64,000 bases of DNA from Streptomyces sp. NBC_00258 (lineage in GTDB: Bacteria; Actinomycetota; Actinomycetes; Streptomycetales; Streptomycetaceae), in NCBI RefSeq assembly GCF_036182465.1, contig NZ_CP108081.1, positions 6,324,001 through 6,388,000 of the forward strand, written 5' to 3'. The number at the start of each line of letters is the position of its first letter. The first letter of the stretch is position 1. The translations under genes were made by a program, and so were the position numbers. The notes below the pieces were generated by a model, which searched no databases, had not been told where the DNA came from, and saw only the letters and a list, made by a program, of their open reading frames with translations. Positions 8,310-16,754 of this stretch are shown one piece after another.

Positions 8310-9575
8310 ATGGCTGTCGTGCGTGACCTGCGCGTCCTCCTGCGCTTCGGGAACTTCCGGCGTCTGCTCGCCGTCCGGCTGTTGTCGCAGGGTGCTGACG
8401 GCGTCTATCAGGTCGCGCTCGCCACGTATGTCGTCTTCTCACCGGAGAAGCAGACCTCGGCGGCGGCGATCGCCTCGGCCATGGCGGTCCTGCTGCTCCC
8501 GTACTCCCTCGTGGGCCCCTTCGCCGGCGTCCTGCTGGACCGCTGGCGACGCCGCCAGGTCTTCCTGTACGGGAACCTGCTGCGGGCGGCGCTGGCCGCC
8601 CTGACGGCCGTCCTCATGCTGAGCGGTGTGCCGGACTGGCTCTTCTACGTTTCCGCCCTGTGCGTGACCGCGGTCAACCGGTTCGTCCTGGCGGGCCTGT
8701 CCGCCGCACTGCCCCGCGTCGTCGACTCCGAGCGCCTGGTGATGGCCAACTCCCTGTCGCCCACGGCCGGAACGCTCGCCGCGACGGTCGGCGGCGGTCT
8801 CGCCTTCGTCGTCCGGCTGGTCGCCTCGGACTCCGATGCGGCGGTCGTCCTCGTCGGAGCAGCCCTCTACGTGTGTTCCGCGCTCGCCTCGCTGCGCCTG
8901 GCACCGGAACTTCTGGGCCCCGACCGGGAGTTGGTGCATCCACGGTTGAAGGCGGCACTGGTCGGCACGGCACACGGCCTGACGTCAGGGGTACGTCATC
9001 TGGCCGAGCCCGCACGACGGGAGGCCGCCCGGGCCCTGGCCGCGATGACACTGATGCGGTTCTGCTACGGCGCCCTGACGGTCATGGTGCTGATGCTCTG
9101 CCGGTACGCCTGGTCGTCGGGCTCGGACGACGACGGGCTCGCCCTCCTGGGCCTGGCCGTGGGGATCTCCGGAGCGGGCTTCTTCGCCGCGGCTGTGCTG
9201 ACCCCTGCGGCGGTCGGCCGGCTCGGGCCCAGCGGCTGGATCATCGCCTGTGCCGGATCCGCCGCGGTCCTGGAGCCGGCGCTCGGCCTGCCGTTCGCCG
9301 AAGTCCCCATACTGGTCGCCGCCTTCGTCCTCGGCCTGACGACTCAGGGCGCGAAGATCGCCACGGACACCGTGGTCCAGTCGTCCGTAGACGACGGCTT
9401 CCGTGGCCGGATCTTCGCCGTCTACGACGTTCTGTTCAACGTGGCCTTCGTCGGCGCCGCCGCGGTGGCCGCGCTGATGCTGCCTCCTGACGGCCGCTCG
9501 GTCGCGCTCGTGGTCACGGTGGCCGTTATCTACGGGGCAGTTGCTGCCACTATGGCCCGCTTTGCACGGCAGTGA
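8310..9575 (+). CDS. MFS transporter
   Basis: A 421-residue membrane protein with 10-12 hydrophobic segments. After the first helix region it has the loop P-F-A-G-V-L-L-D-R-W-R-R-R-Q, a version of the MFS motif A (G-x-x-x-D-R-x-x-R-R). ATG 8310 is chosen because GAGG lies 9 nt upstream and the first helices follow at once; an in-frame ATG 57 bp earlier falls inside the preceding terminator. MFS proteins of this type are usually efflux pumps; no substrate can be read from sequence. It stands alone between a terminator and the following LppU-like gene. Confidence 0.85.
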   Translation: MAVVRDLRVLLRFGNFRRLLAVRLLSQGADGVYQVALATYVVFSPEKQTSAAAIASAMAVLLLPYSLVGPFAGVLLDRWRRRQVFLYGNLLRAALAALTAVLMLSGVPDWLFYVSALCVTAVNRFVLAGLSAALPRVVDSERLVMANSLSPTAGTLAATVGGGLAFVVRLVASDSDAAVVLVGAALYVCSALASLRLAPELLGPDRELVHPRLKAALVGTAHGLTSGVRHLAEPARREAARALAAMTLMRFCYGALTVMVLMLCRYAWSSGSDDDGLALLGLAVGISGAGFFAAAVLTPAAVGRLGPSGWIIACAGSAAVLEPALGLPFAEVPILVAAFVLGLTTQGAKIATDTVVQSSVDDGFRGRIFAVYDVLFNVAFVGAAAVAALMLPPDGRSVALVVTVAVIYGAVAATMARFARQ

Positions 9576-9691
9576 GTGTCACATAAATGACACAGAGCCA
9601 CAGCGGGCTACAGAGTTGTCAGTGGCGGCCGGTAGCTTACGTGCGTCTTATTTCGCGCCACGCGCTCCTACGTCCTAGGGGGACCCCCAAA

Positions 9692-10189
9692 GTGACCACT
9701 CCGCCGCCTCAAGGCCAGAACCCGTTCGCGCAGGGGCAGCCGCCCCAGGGCCAGAACCCCTACGGGCAGCCCCCGAGCGGGAACCCGTACGGCCAGCCGC
9801 AGCCCGGAGACACCCAGCAGCCCCCGTACTTCAACCAGGGCGCGCCGGTTCCGCCGGCTGCTCCGGCGCGTAGTGGCTTCAAGAAGTACCTGCGGTTCAT
9901 CATCCCCGTGGCCGTGCTCTCCATAGCCGCCGGCACCTACTTCTTCGGTGGCGACGACGCCACAAAGCTTCAGGCCGGCGACTGCCTGCGCAACACGGGC
10001 TCCGATTCCAACGCCACGGTCGAGAAGCTCGACTGCGGCGACTCGAAGGCCACGCACAAGGTTCTGGCGAAGAAGGACGGCTCCAGCCTGGCGCAGCTCG
10101 CTTGCCAGTCCGTCCAGGGCACCACTGCCGCTCTCTCCTGGAAGGAAGGGTCCGACTCCTTCGTGCTCTGCCTGGCAGACAACAAGTAA
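9692..10189 (+). CDS. LppU/SCO3897 family membrane-anchored protein
   Basis: A 165-residue protein with a Pro/Gln/Gly-rich cytoplasmic N-terminus (about residues 1-65, repeats of Q-N-P-Y-G-Q-P), one membrane helix at about 70-88, and a small extracytoplasmic domain with four cysteines (in G-D-C-L, L-D-C-G, L-A-C-Q and V-L-C-L). GTG 9692 has AGGGGG upstream and starts the conserved N-terminus. The domain resembles the actinobacterial LppU/SCO3897 family, whose function is unknown. The paired cysteines suggest two disulfides in a secreted domain. Confidence 0.75.
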   Translation: MTTPPPQGQNPFAQGQPPQGQNPYGQPPSGNPYGQPQPGDTQQPPYFNQGAPVPPAAPARSGFKKYLRFIIPVAVLSIAAGTYFFGGDDATKLQAGDCLRNTGSDSNATVEKLDCGDSKATHKVLAKKDGSSLAQLACQSVQGTTAALSWKEGSDSFVLCLADNK

Positions 10190-10203
10190 GAACAGTGCGG
10201 ACG

Positions 10204-10239
10204 CGAGGGGCGGTGTTTCACGTGAAACACCGCCCCTCG
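10204..10239. terminator. 36-bp perfect palindrome: terminator containing parS
   Basis: A perfect palindrome with no central spacer, 18 bp per arm, centred on a parS core (10215-10228). The outer arms CGAGGGGCGGT extend the parS palindrome. It lies between the convergent LppU-like gene and cca, where a bidirectional terminator is expected. Confidence 0.8.
10215..10228. other. parS site (perfect)
   Basis: GTTTCACGTGAAAC at the centre of the 36-bp palindrome, starting 54 bp before the next parS. Confidence 0.95.
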
Positions 10240-10268
10240 GCATGTCCGGCTCCAGGAAAGCGAGTCAT

Positions 10269-10282
10269 GTTTCACGTGAAAC
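10269..10282. other. parS site (perfect) within 28-bp palindrome
   Basis: GTTTCACGTGAAAC flanked by GAGTCAT and ATGACTC, so the whole of 10262-10289 is a perfect 28-bp palindrome. It lies 20 bp beyond the stop end of cca and may also act as its terminator. Confidence 0.95.
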
Positions 10283-10301
10283 ATGACTCCGCCCAGCGCC
10301 C

Positions 10302-11768
10302 TCAGTTCTGTGCGGCCCACCACTCCTTGAGCGCCGACACCGCCGCGTCGTACTCCATCGGACCGTTCTCCAGACGCAGTTCCAGCAGGAACTTGTAGGC
10401 CTGCCCGATGACCGGGCCGGGCGCGACGCCCAGGATCTCCATAATCTGGTTGCCGTCGAGGTCGGGCCGGATCGAGTCCAGCTCCTCCTGCTCCTGAAGC
10501 TGACCGATGCGTTCCTCCAGACCGTCGTACGCACGAGAAAGCGCGGCGGCCTTGCGCTTGTTGCGTGTCGTGCAGTCCGAGCGGGTCAGCTTGTGGAGAC
10601 GGTCCAGGAGCGGGCCCGCATCACGCACGTACCGGCGCACCGCGGAGTCCGTCCACTCCCCGGTTCCGTAGCCGTGGAAGCGCAGGTGCAGCTCGACCAG
10701 ACGCGAGACGTCCTTCACGAGCTCATTGGAGTACTTGAGGTCGGTCATCCGCTTCTTGGTCATCTTGGCGCCCACCACCTCGTGGTGGTGGAAGGAGACC
10801 CGTCCGTCCGTCTCGAAGCGACGCGTCCGCGGCTTGCCGATGTCATGCAGCAGGGCGGCCAGGCGCAGGGTGAGGTCGGGACCGTTCTCCTCCAGCGCCA
10901 TCGCCTGCTCCAGAACGATCAGCGTGTGGTCGTAGACGTCCTTGTGCCGATGGTGCTCATCCCTCTCCAGGCGCAGAGCGGGCAGTTCGGGCAGTACCCG
11001 GTCGGCGAGCCCGGTGTCGACGAGCAGCGTCAGCCCCTTCCGCGGGTGGGCGGACAGGACCAGCTTGTTGAGCTCGTCACGCACGCGCTCGGCGGAGACG
11101 ATCTCAATCCGTTCGGCCATGGCCTTCATCGCCGCGACGACGTCCGGCGCCACCCCGAAGTCAAGCTGCGCCGCGAACCGAGCGGCCCGCATCATCCGCA
11201 GCGGGTCGTCGGAGAAGGAGGCCTCGGGTGTGCTCGGAGTCCGCAGAACATGGGCGGCAAGATCGTCCAGCCCGCCGTGCGGATCGATGAACTCCTTCTC
11301 GGGGAGCACCACGGCCATCGCGTTCACCGTGAAGTCACGGCGCACCAGGTCTTCCTCGATGGAGTCGCCGTACGAGACCTCGGGCTTGCGCGAGGTCCGG
11401 TCGTACGCCTCCGAACGGTAGGTCGTCACCTCGATCTGGAAGCTCTGGTTGACGTCTCCGACGCGGGCGTCCTTCTGTCCGCCGACCGTGCCGAAGGCGA
11501 TCCCGACCTCCCACACGGCGTCCGCCCAGGGCCGCATGATCTTCAATACGTCCTCGGGCCGGGCGTCGGTCGTGAAGTCCAGGTCGTTGCCGAGCCGGCC
11601 GAGGAGGGCGTCCCGGACCGAGCCGCCGACCAGGGCGAGGGAGAACCCGGCCTCCTGGAAACGGCGGGCGAGCTCATCGGCGACGGGGGACACCCGCAGC
11701 AGTTCGCTCACCGCGCGGCTCTGCACCTGATTCAGGGCACTGGGATTGTCTTCGTTGGCGTTCGGCAC
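10302..11768 (-). CDS. cca: CCA tRNA nucleotidyltransferase
   Basis: Adds or repairs the 3'-CCA of tRNAs. The N-terminal nucleotidyltransferase has L-V-G-G-S-V-R-D and the metal-binding D-L-D-F-T-T, followed by the R-x-x-R-F-A-A-Q tRNA-recognition region. The C-terminal half carries an HD-type motif (L-L-H-D-I-G-K) and H-H-H-E, so it is the bacterial Cca with an HD domain. The start is uncertain: GTG 11768 begins the conserved N-terminus but lacks a clear ribosome site, while the frame remains open to 11873. Neither tRNA gene in this window encodes CCA, in keeping with a need for this enzyme. The gene is divergent from the DUF6049 gene. Confidence 0.95.
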   Translation of the reverse strand: MPNANEDNPSALNQVQSRAVSELLRVSPVADELARRFQEAGFSLALVGGSVRDALLGRLGNDLDFTTDARPEDVLKIMRPWADAVWEVGIAFGTVGGQKDARVGDVNQSFQIEVTTYRSEAYDRTSRKPEVSYGDSIEEDLVRRDFTVNAMAVVLPEKEFIDPHGGLDDLAAHVLRTPSTPEASFSDDPLRMMRAARFAAQLDFGVAPDVVAAMKAMAERIEIVSAERVRDELNKLVLSAHPRKGLTLLVDTGLADRVLPELPALRLERDEHHRHKDVYDHTLIVLEQAMALEENGPDLTLRLAALLHDIGKPRTRRFETDGRVSFHHHEVVGAKMTKKRMTDLKYSNELVKDVSRLVELHLRFHGYGTGEWTDSAVRRYVRDAGPLLDRLHKLTRSDCTTRNKRKAAALSRAYDGLEERIGQLQEQEELDSIRPDLDGNQIMEILGVAPGPVIGQAYKFLLELRLENGPMEYDAAVSALKEWWAAQN

Positions 11769-12002
11769 AACAGAAAAGGGTACGTGGCCCGGACCCCCGC
11801 GGGCGCCTCCATTAAACGTGCACCGACACCTTCCCCCGCCCCTGCGGAGACCTCGCCACTGATAGGCGGACATAGTGGGACAGCATGGTCTCGTCTCCGA
11901 TCTTGTGGACCGGACCGCGGCACTTACCCTCAGCGCGCATCGTTACCATGCGTGGACGCACATTCCGACGACCACTGACGACGACGAGGGACGGGCGAGC
12001 GC

Positions 12003-14396
12003 GTGGCCGAGGCGGCAGACTTCCAGGGGACGAGTCCCTCACCTGCCCGCCGCTGGCTGCGGCGCACCGGGGCGCTGCTGGCCGCGGCTCCCCTGCTGGC
12101 CGGCCTCTGCCAGCTGCCCGTAGCGCCGTCCGCGTACGCGGCCGAGCGCAGTGCCGCAGCGGAGGTCTCCGGTTCCCGTACGGTCGATGTCTCTCTGGAC
12201 ACGCTCAGCCCTCGCGTGCCCTCCGACGGGGACACGCTCACCGTCTCCGGCAGGATCGTCAACAAGGGCAAGCAGACGATCACTGACGCGCGCGTCGGCC
12301 TCCGGGTGGGCCCGACAATGAACGGCCGCTCGGCGATCGACGACGCCGCACGGAGCAACCCGTACGCGGGTACGGACGTCGGCGGCAAGTACGTCGCGAA
12401 GTTCTCCAAGCTGGCGCCGGGTGTCCCGCAGACCTTCAGCATCTCCGTCCCCGTCGACAAGCTGCCCCTCAGCTCCGACGGCGTCTACCAGCTCGGTGTC
12501 ACACTCACCGGCCGGACCGCCGCCGCGGCGTACGACCAGATCCTCGGCATCGAGCGGACCTTCCTGCCGTGGCAGCCCGACGCGGCGGACAGGAAGACCC
12601 GGACCACATACCTCTGGCCGCTCATCTCCACCTCGCACATGACGGCCGAGACGGGGTCGAACGAGCAGCAGACCCCCGTCTTCAAGGACGACGACCTGGC
12701 CGCGGAGATCGCCCCGGGCGGGCGCCTGCAACAGCTCCTCGCGCTCGGCAAGAACCTCGACGTCACATGGGTCGTCGACCCGGATCTGCTGGCGTCCGTC
12801 GACGCGATGACCCGCAGCTACCGCGTCCAGGTGAACGGCTCCAGCACGACGACCACGGCGGGCACGAACCAGGCTGTGGCCAAGCAGTGGCTCTCCGAAC
12901 TGGAGAACACGGTCGAGAACGAGGAAGTCGTCGCTCTTCCCTTCGCCGACCCGGATCTGGCATCGCTGGCTCACAACGGAAAGACCGCCACCGGGTCGCT
13001 CAGCCATCTCAAGGACGCCACCACCGTGGCCGCGACGACCGTGGAGTCGATCCTCCACGTGACGCCCAGCACGGAGTACGCCTGGCCCGCGAACGGCGCG
13101 ATCGACCCCTCGATCGTCAAGGTCGCCACCTCGGCCGGGGCCGACACGGTGATCTCCCGCAGCGACAGCCTCAAGGAAGCCGGAAGCCTGCCGTACACGC
13201 CTTCCGCGGCGCGTCCGATCGGCGGCGGCATCACCGCGGTGGTCGCGGACGCCCGTCTGTCGACGGCCTTCCAGGGCGACATGACGGTGGCGGGCAACTC
13301 CACGCTCGCCGTGCAGAAGTTCCTCGCCCAGAGCCTGATGTTCTCGCTCCAGGTCCCGGACAAGCAGCGCAGCGTCGTGGTCGCCCCGCAGCGCATGCCG
13401 ACCTCCAGCCAGGCCCAGACGATGGCGCAAGCGCTGACGGCTCTCCAGGACGGAAACTGGTCGCAGTCGGCGGATCTGTCCGCGGCCACCAAGACCAAGC
13501 CGGACGCGGGCGCCACCACTCGGGTTCCGTCGGCGGCGGCGTACCCCTCCTCGCTTCGCAAGCAGGGGCTGCCGCAGACGGCCTTCGAGCAGATCGAGCG
13601 CACGCAGGACAAGCTCGACAGCTTCCAGGTGATCCTGGCGGACAAGTCCCGCGTGGTCACCCCCTTCGGACGGGCCATGGACCGGTCGATGTCCACGTCC
13701 TGGCGCGGCCGCAGCACCGATGCGACGCTCTACCGCGACGGTGTGGAGGCATACCTCATCAAGCTCACCGAAAGCGTCGCACTGATCAAGAAGTCCGAGG
13801 CGAAGCTGTCGGGCCGCAGCGCCACGATCCCCGTTACGGTGCAGAACAACCTCGTCCAGGGCGTCGACCACCTGACGCTGCGCCTGACCTCGACCCAGCC
13901 GAGCCGCCTCAGCATCGGTGACGGCGCCTACGACGAACAGCCGGTCACGGTCTCGGGCGGACACAGCCAGTCGGTGAAGTTCACCACCAACGCCCACGCC
14001 AACGGCCGGGCGAGGGTCGTCGCCCAACTGTTCACGGAGGACGGCCGGCCGTACGGGCCCGAAGTCCCCTTCGACGTGAAGGTCACCGAGATCACCGCCA
14101 CGGTGATGCTGGTCATCGCCGGTGGTGTCCTGCTGCTCGTGCTCGCCGGGTTCCGGATGTACACGCAGCGCAAGCGCGCGGCCGCCCGCCAGGCCACGCA
14201 GGAACCCGAGAACGTCCAAGCGGACGGCGAGGAGCAGAACGCTCCCGAAGCATCCGAAGCCGAGTCGAGGGCACACGTGCCGGAGCACCCGAGTGACCTT
14301 CACCGGACACCGCACCGGAAATCACGGACCCGTCCGGCACGGGTGAGAGAGTGGACCGTTGAGCGATGTCGCGGCCGGTGGGCCCGGGGACGATGA
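12003..14396 (+). CDS. DUF6049 family secreted membrane protein
   Basis: A 797-residue protein of unknown function found beside murJ in actinobacteria (comparable to the mycobacterial gene next to MviN). GTG 12003 leads into a signal peptide (R-R-T-G-A-L-L-A-A-A-P-L-L-A-G-L, cleavage near A-Y-A-A). The mature part is a long extracytoplasmic region with Ser/Thr-rich beta-type sequence, and a single membrane helix follows at about residues 700-720 before a charged cytoplasmic tail. The gene ends 12 bp before murJ, so the two are probably cotranscribed. A role around the flippase or wall assembly is inferred only from context. Confidence 0.8.
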   Translation: MAEAADFQGTSPSPARRWLRRTGALLAAAPLLAGLCQLPVAPSAYAAERSAAAEVSGSRTVDVSLDTLSPRVPSDGDTLTVSGRIVNKGKQTITDARVGLRVGPTMNGRSAIDDAARSNPYAGTDVGGKYVAKFSKLAPGVPQTFSISVPVDKLPLSSDGVYQLGVTLTGRTAAAAYDQILGIERTFLPWQPDAADRKTRTTYLWPLISTSHMTAETGSNEQQTPVFKDDDLAAEIAPGGRLQQLLALGKNLDVTWVVDPDLLASVDAMTRSYRVQVNGSSTTTTAGTNQAVAKQWLSELENTVENEEVVALPFADPDLASLAHNGKTATGSLSHLKDATTVAATTVESILHVTPSTEYAWPANGAIDPSIVKVATSAGADTVISRSDSLKEAGSLPYTPSAARPIGGGITAVVADARLSTAFQGDMTVAGNSTLAVQKFLAQSLMFSLQVPDKQRSVVVAPQRMPTSSQAQTMAQALTALQDGNWSQSADLSAATKTKPDAGATTRVPSAAAYPSSLRKQGLPQTAFEQIERTQDKLDSFQVILADKSRVVTPFGRAMDRSMSTSWRGRSTDATLYRDGVEAYLIKLTESVALIKKSEAKLSGRSATIPVTVQNNLVQGVDHLTLRLTSTQPSRLSIGDGAYDEQPVTVSGGHSQSVKFTTNAHANGRARVVAQLFTEDGRPYGPEVPFDVKVTEITATVMLVIAGGVLLLVLAGFRMYTQRKRAAARQATQEPENVQADGEEQNAPEASEAESRAHVPEHPSDLHRTPHRKSRTRPARVREWTVERCRGRWARGR

Positions 14397-14408
14397 GGTG
14401 GGGTAACC

Positions 14409-16637
14409 ATGAACGCGCCGTACGACGGTGACCGCGGTCAGGGCGCGGGCGGCTCCGGCCACCCCGACGACCCGCCGCAGGGCCCGCCGGAGCCCGGCGA
14501 GGTGCCTCCTCAGCCCGCACCCGACGTGTACCTCCAGGACGCCTACGCCCAGGATCCCTACAGGGCGCAGGATCTCGCCGCCCAGGACCCCGTCGCCGAG
14601 GCCCTCTACGACCGCGCTGCGCATCCCCCGCCGCCACCCGGCACCTACCAGCCGCAGCCCCCGCTCTACGCTCAGCCGCCCCAATCCCCGTACGCCCCCG
14701 ACCCACGTGTGTGGGCCCAGACCCCGGCCCCCGAGCCCGAGGGACCCACCCAGTACCTGCCGTACGGCGACGACCCCCGTACGACCCAGTTCGTGGGTGT
14801 CGACGACCTGGTGACCCAGGCCGGCGAGCAGCGCCACGAGCCGGACGCCTTCGCGCATCTCTTCCGGGACCAGCAGCACGGTGGCGCATACCCGCCCGCG
14901 GGGGGTCCGCCCAGCGTGCCCTCTCCGACGCCGGAACCCGCTCCGGCTGTGGAGCCGCCTTCGACACCCCCGCCCGCACCTGCGCCGGCGGCCGCGAAGA
15001 AGTCCGGTGGCCGTGCGTCCGGCCTGCTGAAGTCCAGTGCGGTCATGGCGGCGGGCACCATGGTGTCCCGCCTCACCGGCTTCATCCGCTCCGCGCTGAT
15101 CGTCGCGGCGCTGGGCGTCGGCCTCCTCGGCGACACCTTCCAGGTCGCCTACCAGCTGCCGACGATGATCTACATCCTGACCGTCGGCGGTGGCCTCAAC
15201 TCCGTCTTCGTACCGCAGCTGGTCCGCGCCATGAAGGATGACGAGGACGGTGGTGAGGCATTCGCCAACCGGCTGCTGACCCTCGTCGTCGTGGTTCTCG
15301 GCGCGCTCACCGCGCTCGCGGTGCTCGCCGCGCCGTTCTTGGTCCGCGTGCTGTCGACGCCAGTTGCCAGAGACGCGGCGGCCAACGACGTCGCCGTCAC
15401 CTTCGCCCGCTACTTCCTGCCCACGATCTTCTTCATGGGCATCCACGTGGTGATGGGCCAGATCCTGAACGCGCGCGGAAAGTTCGGCGCGATGATGTGG
15501 ACTCCGGTCCTCAACAACGTCGTCATCATCGTGACGCTCGGGCTGTTCATCTGGGTGTACGGCACCGCGGAGAACTCCGGCATGGAAGCCGCGACCATCC
15601 CGCCGGAGGGCGAGCGGCTGCTCGGCATCGGTGTCCTGCTCGGCCTTGTCGTCCAAGCCCTCGCGATGATCCCGTACCTCCGGGAGACCGGCTTCCGGCT
15701 GCGGTTGCGCTTCGACTGGAAGGGCCACGGTCTGGGCAAGGCCGCGATGCTCGCCAAGTGGACCGTTCTCTTCGTCCTCGCCAACCAGGCCGGCGCGATC
15801 GTCGTGACCCAGCTGTCCACCGCGGCGGGCAAGGACTCACCGGTCGACGGCACCGGCTTCGCGGCCTACGCCAACGCCCAGCTCATCTGGGGCCTCCCGC
15901 AGGCCATCATCACGGTCTCCCTGATGGCCGCCCTGTTGCCGCGGCTCTCACGTTCGGCCCATGAAGGCGACAGCGGCGCGGTCCGCGACGACATCTCCCA
16001 GGGCCTGCGCACGACCGCCGTCGCAATCGTGCCCATCTCCTTCGGCTTCGTCGCACTCGGCATCCCGATGTGCACGCTGATGTTCGGCGCCTCCGGGACC
16101 AGCGAAGCTACGAACATGGGCTACATGCTGATGGCCTTCGGCCTGGGGCTCATCCCGTACTCCGTGCAGTACGTCGTGCTGCGCGCCTTCTACGCGTACG
16201 AGGACACCCGGACCCCCTTCTACAACACGGTCATCGTGGCCGCCGTCAACGCCGGTGCCTCGGCGCTCTGCTTCTTCCTGCTCCCCCCGCGCTGGGCGGT
16301 GGCGGGCATGGCCGCGTCGTACGGTCTGGCCTACGCGATCGGCGTCGGGGTCGCGTGGAGCCGGCTGCGCAAGCGGCTGGGAGGCGACCTGGACGGTGGC
16401 CGGGTCCTGCGCACGTACGCACGGCTCGGTATCGCGTCGGTGCCGGCCGCGCTGCTCAGTGGTGCGGCCTGCTACGGAATCGGCCACACACTGGGACAGG
16501 GCGTCAGCGGCTCGTTCGCCTCCCTGCTCGGCGGTGGTGTCGTACTGCTCGGTGTCTTCTACGTCGCGGCGCGGCGGATGCGCATCGAGGAGCTGAATGG
16601 AATGGTCGGCATGGTCCGCGGGCGCCTTGGGCGCTGA
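14409..16637 (+). CDS. murJ: Lipid II flippase MurJ
   Basis: A 742-residue MATE-like/MOP-family flippase that moves lipid II from the cytoplasmic to the outer face. The first about 205 residues are a Pro/Gln/Asp-rich cytoplasmic extension. The conserved core starts at S-S-A-V-M-A-A-G-T-M-V-S-R-L-T-G-F and contains about 14 membrane helices, with L-N-A-R-G-K-F-G and the R-A-F-Y-A-Y-E-D-T-R-T-P signature typical of MurJ/MviN. ATG 14409 has GAGGTGGGG upstream. In mycobacteria the same protein carries a fused pseudokinase; here that part is a separate downstream gene. Confidence 0.95.
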   Translation: MNAPYDGDRGQGAGGSGHPDDPPQGPPEPGEVPPQPAPDVYLQDAYAQDPYRAQDLAAQDPVAEALYDRAAHPPPPPGTYQPQPPLYAQPPQSPYAPDPRVWAQTPAPEPEGPTQYLPYGDDPRTTQFVGVDDLVTQAGEQRHEPDAFAHLFRDQQHGGAYPPAGGPPSVPSPTPEPAPAVEPPSTPPPAPAPAAAKKSGGRASGLLKSSAVMAAGTMVSRLTGFIRSALIVAALGVGLLGDTFQVAYQLPTMIYILTVGGGLNSVFVPQLVRAMKDDEDGGEAFANRLLTLVVVVLGALTALAVLAAPFLVRVLSTPVARDAAANDVAVTFARYFLPTIFFMGIHVVMGQILNARGKFGAMMWTPVLNNVVIIVTLGLFIWVYGTAENSGMEAATIPPEGERLLGIGVLLGLVVQALAMIPYLRETGFRLRLRFDWKGHGLGKAAMLAKWTVLFVLANQAGAIVVTQLSTAAGKDSPVDGTGFAAYANAQLIWGLPQAIITVSLMAALLPRLSRSAHEGDSGAVRDDISQGLRTTAVAIVPISFGFVALGIPMCTLMFGASGTSEATNMGYMLMAFGLGLIPYSVQYVVLRAFYAYEDTRTPFYNTVIVAAVNAGASALCFFLLPPRWAVAGMAASYGLAYAIGVGVAWSRLRKRLGGDLDGGRVLRTYARLGIASVPAALLSGAACYGIGHTLGQGVSGSFASLLGGGVVLLGVFYVAARRMRIEELNGMVGMVRGRLGR

Positions 16638-16754
16638 GGCGGGGTAGGCGCACAACCATCGTGCGCGACCGCGTGTCGTGCATAGGGGTGGACTGTGGGC
16701 ACAATTGGCTTTGGCGTCGGACAGCGCGTAATGGATGGGGAGGCAGGAACGACG

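Noticed and set aside
12039..14315. Minus-strand frame of 758 codons
   Set aside because: Antisense of the DUF6049 gene, with no motif; the sense strand has signal peptide, membrane helix and neighbours in operon.
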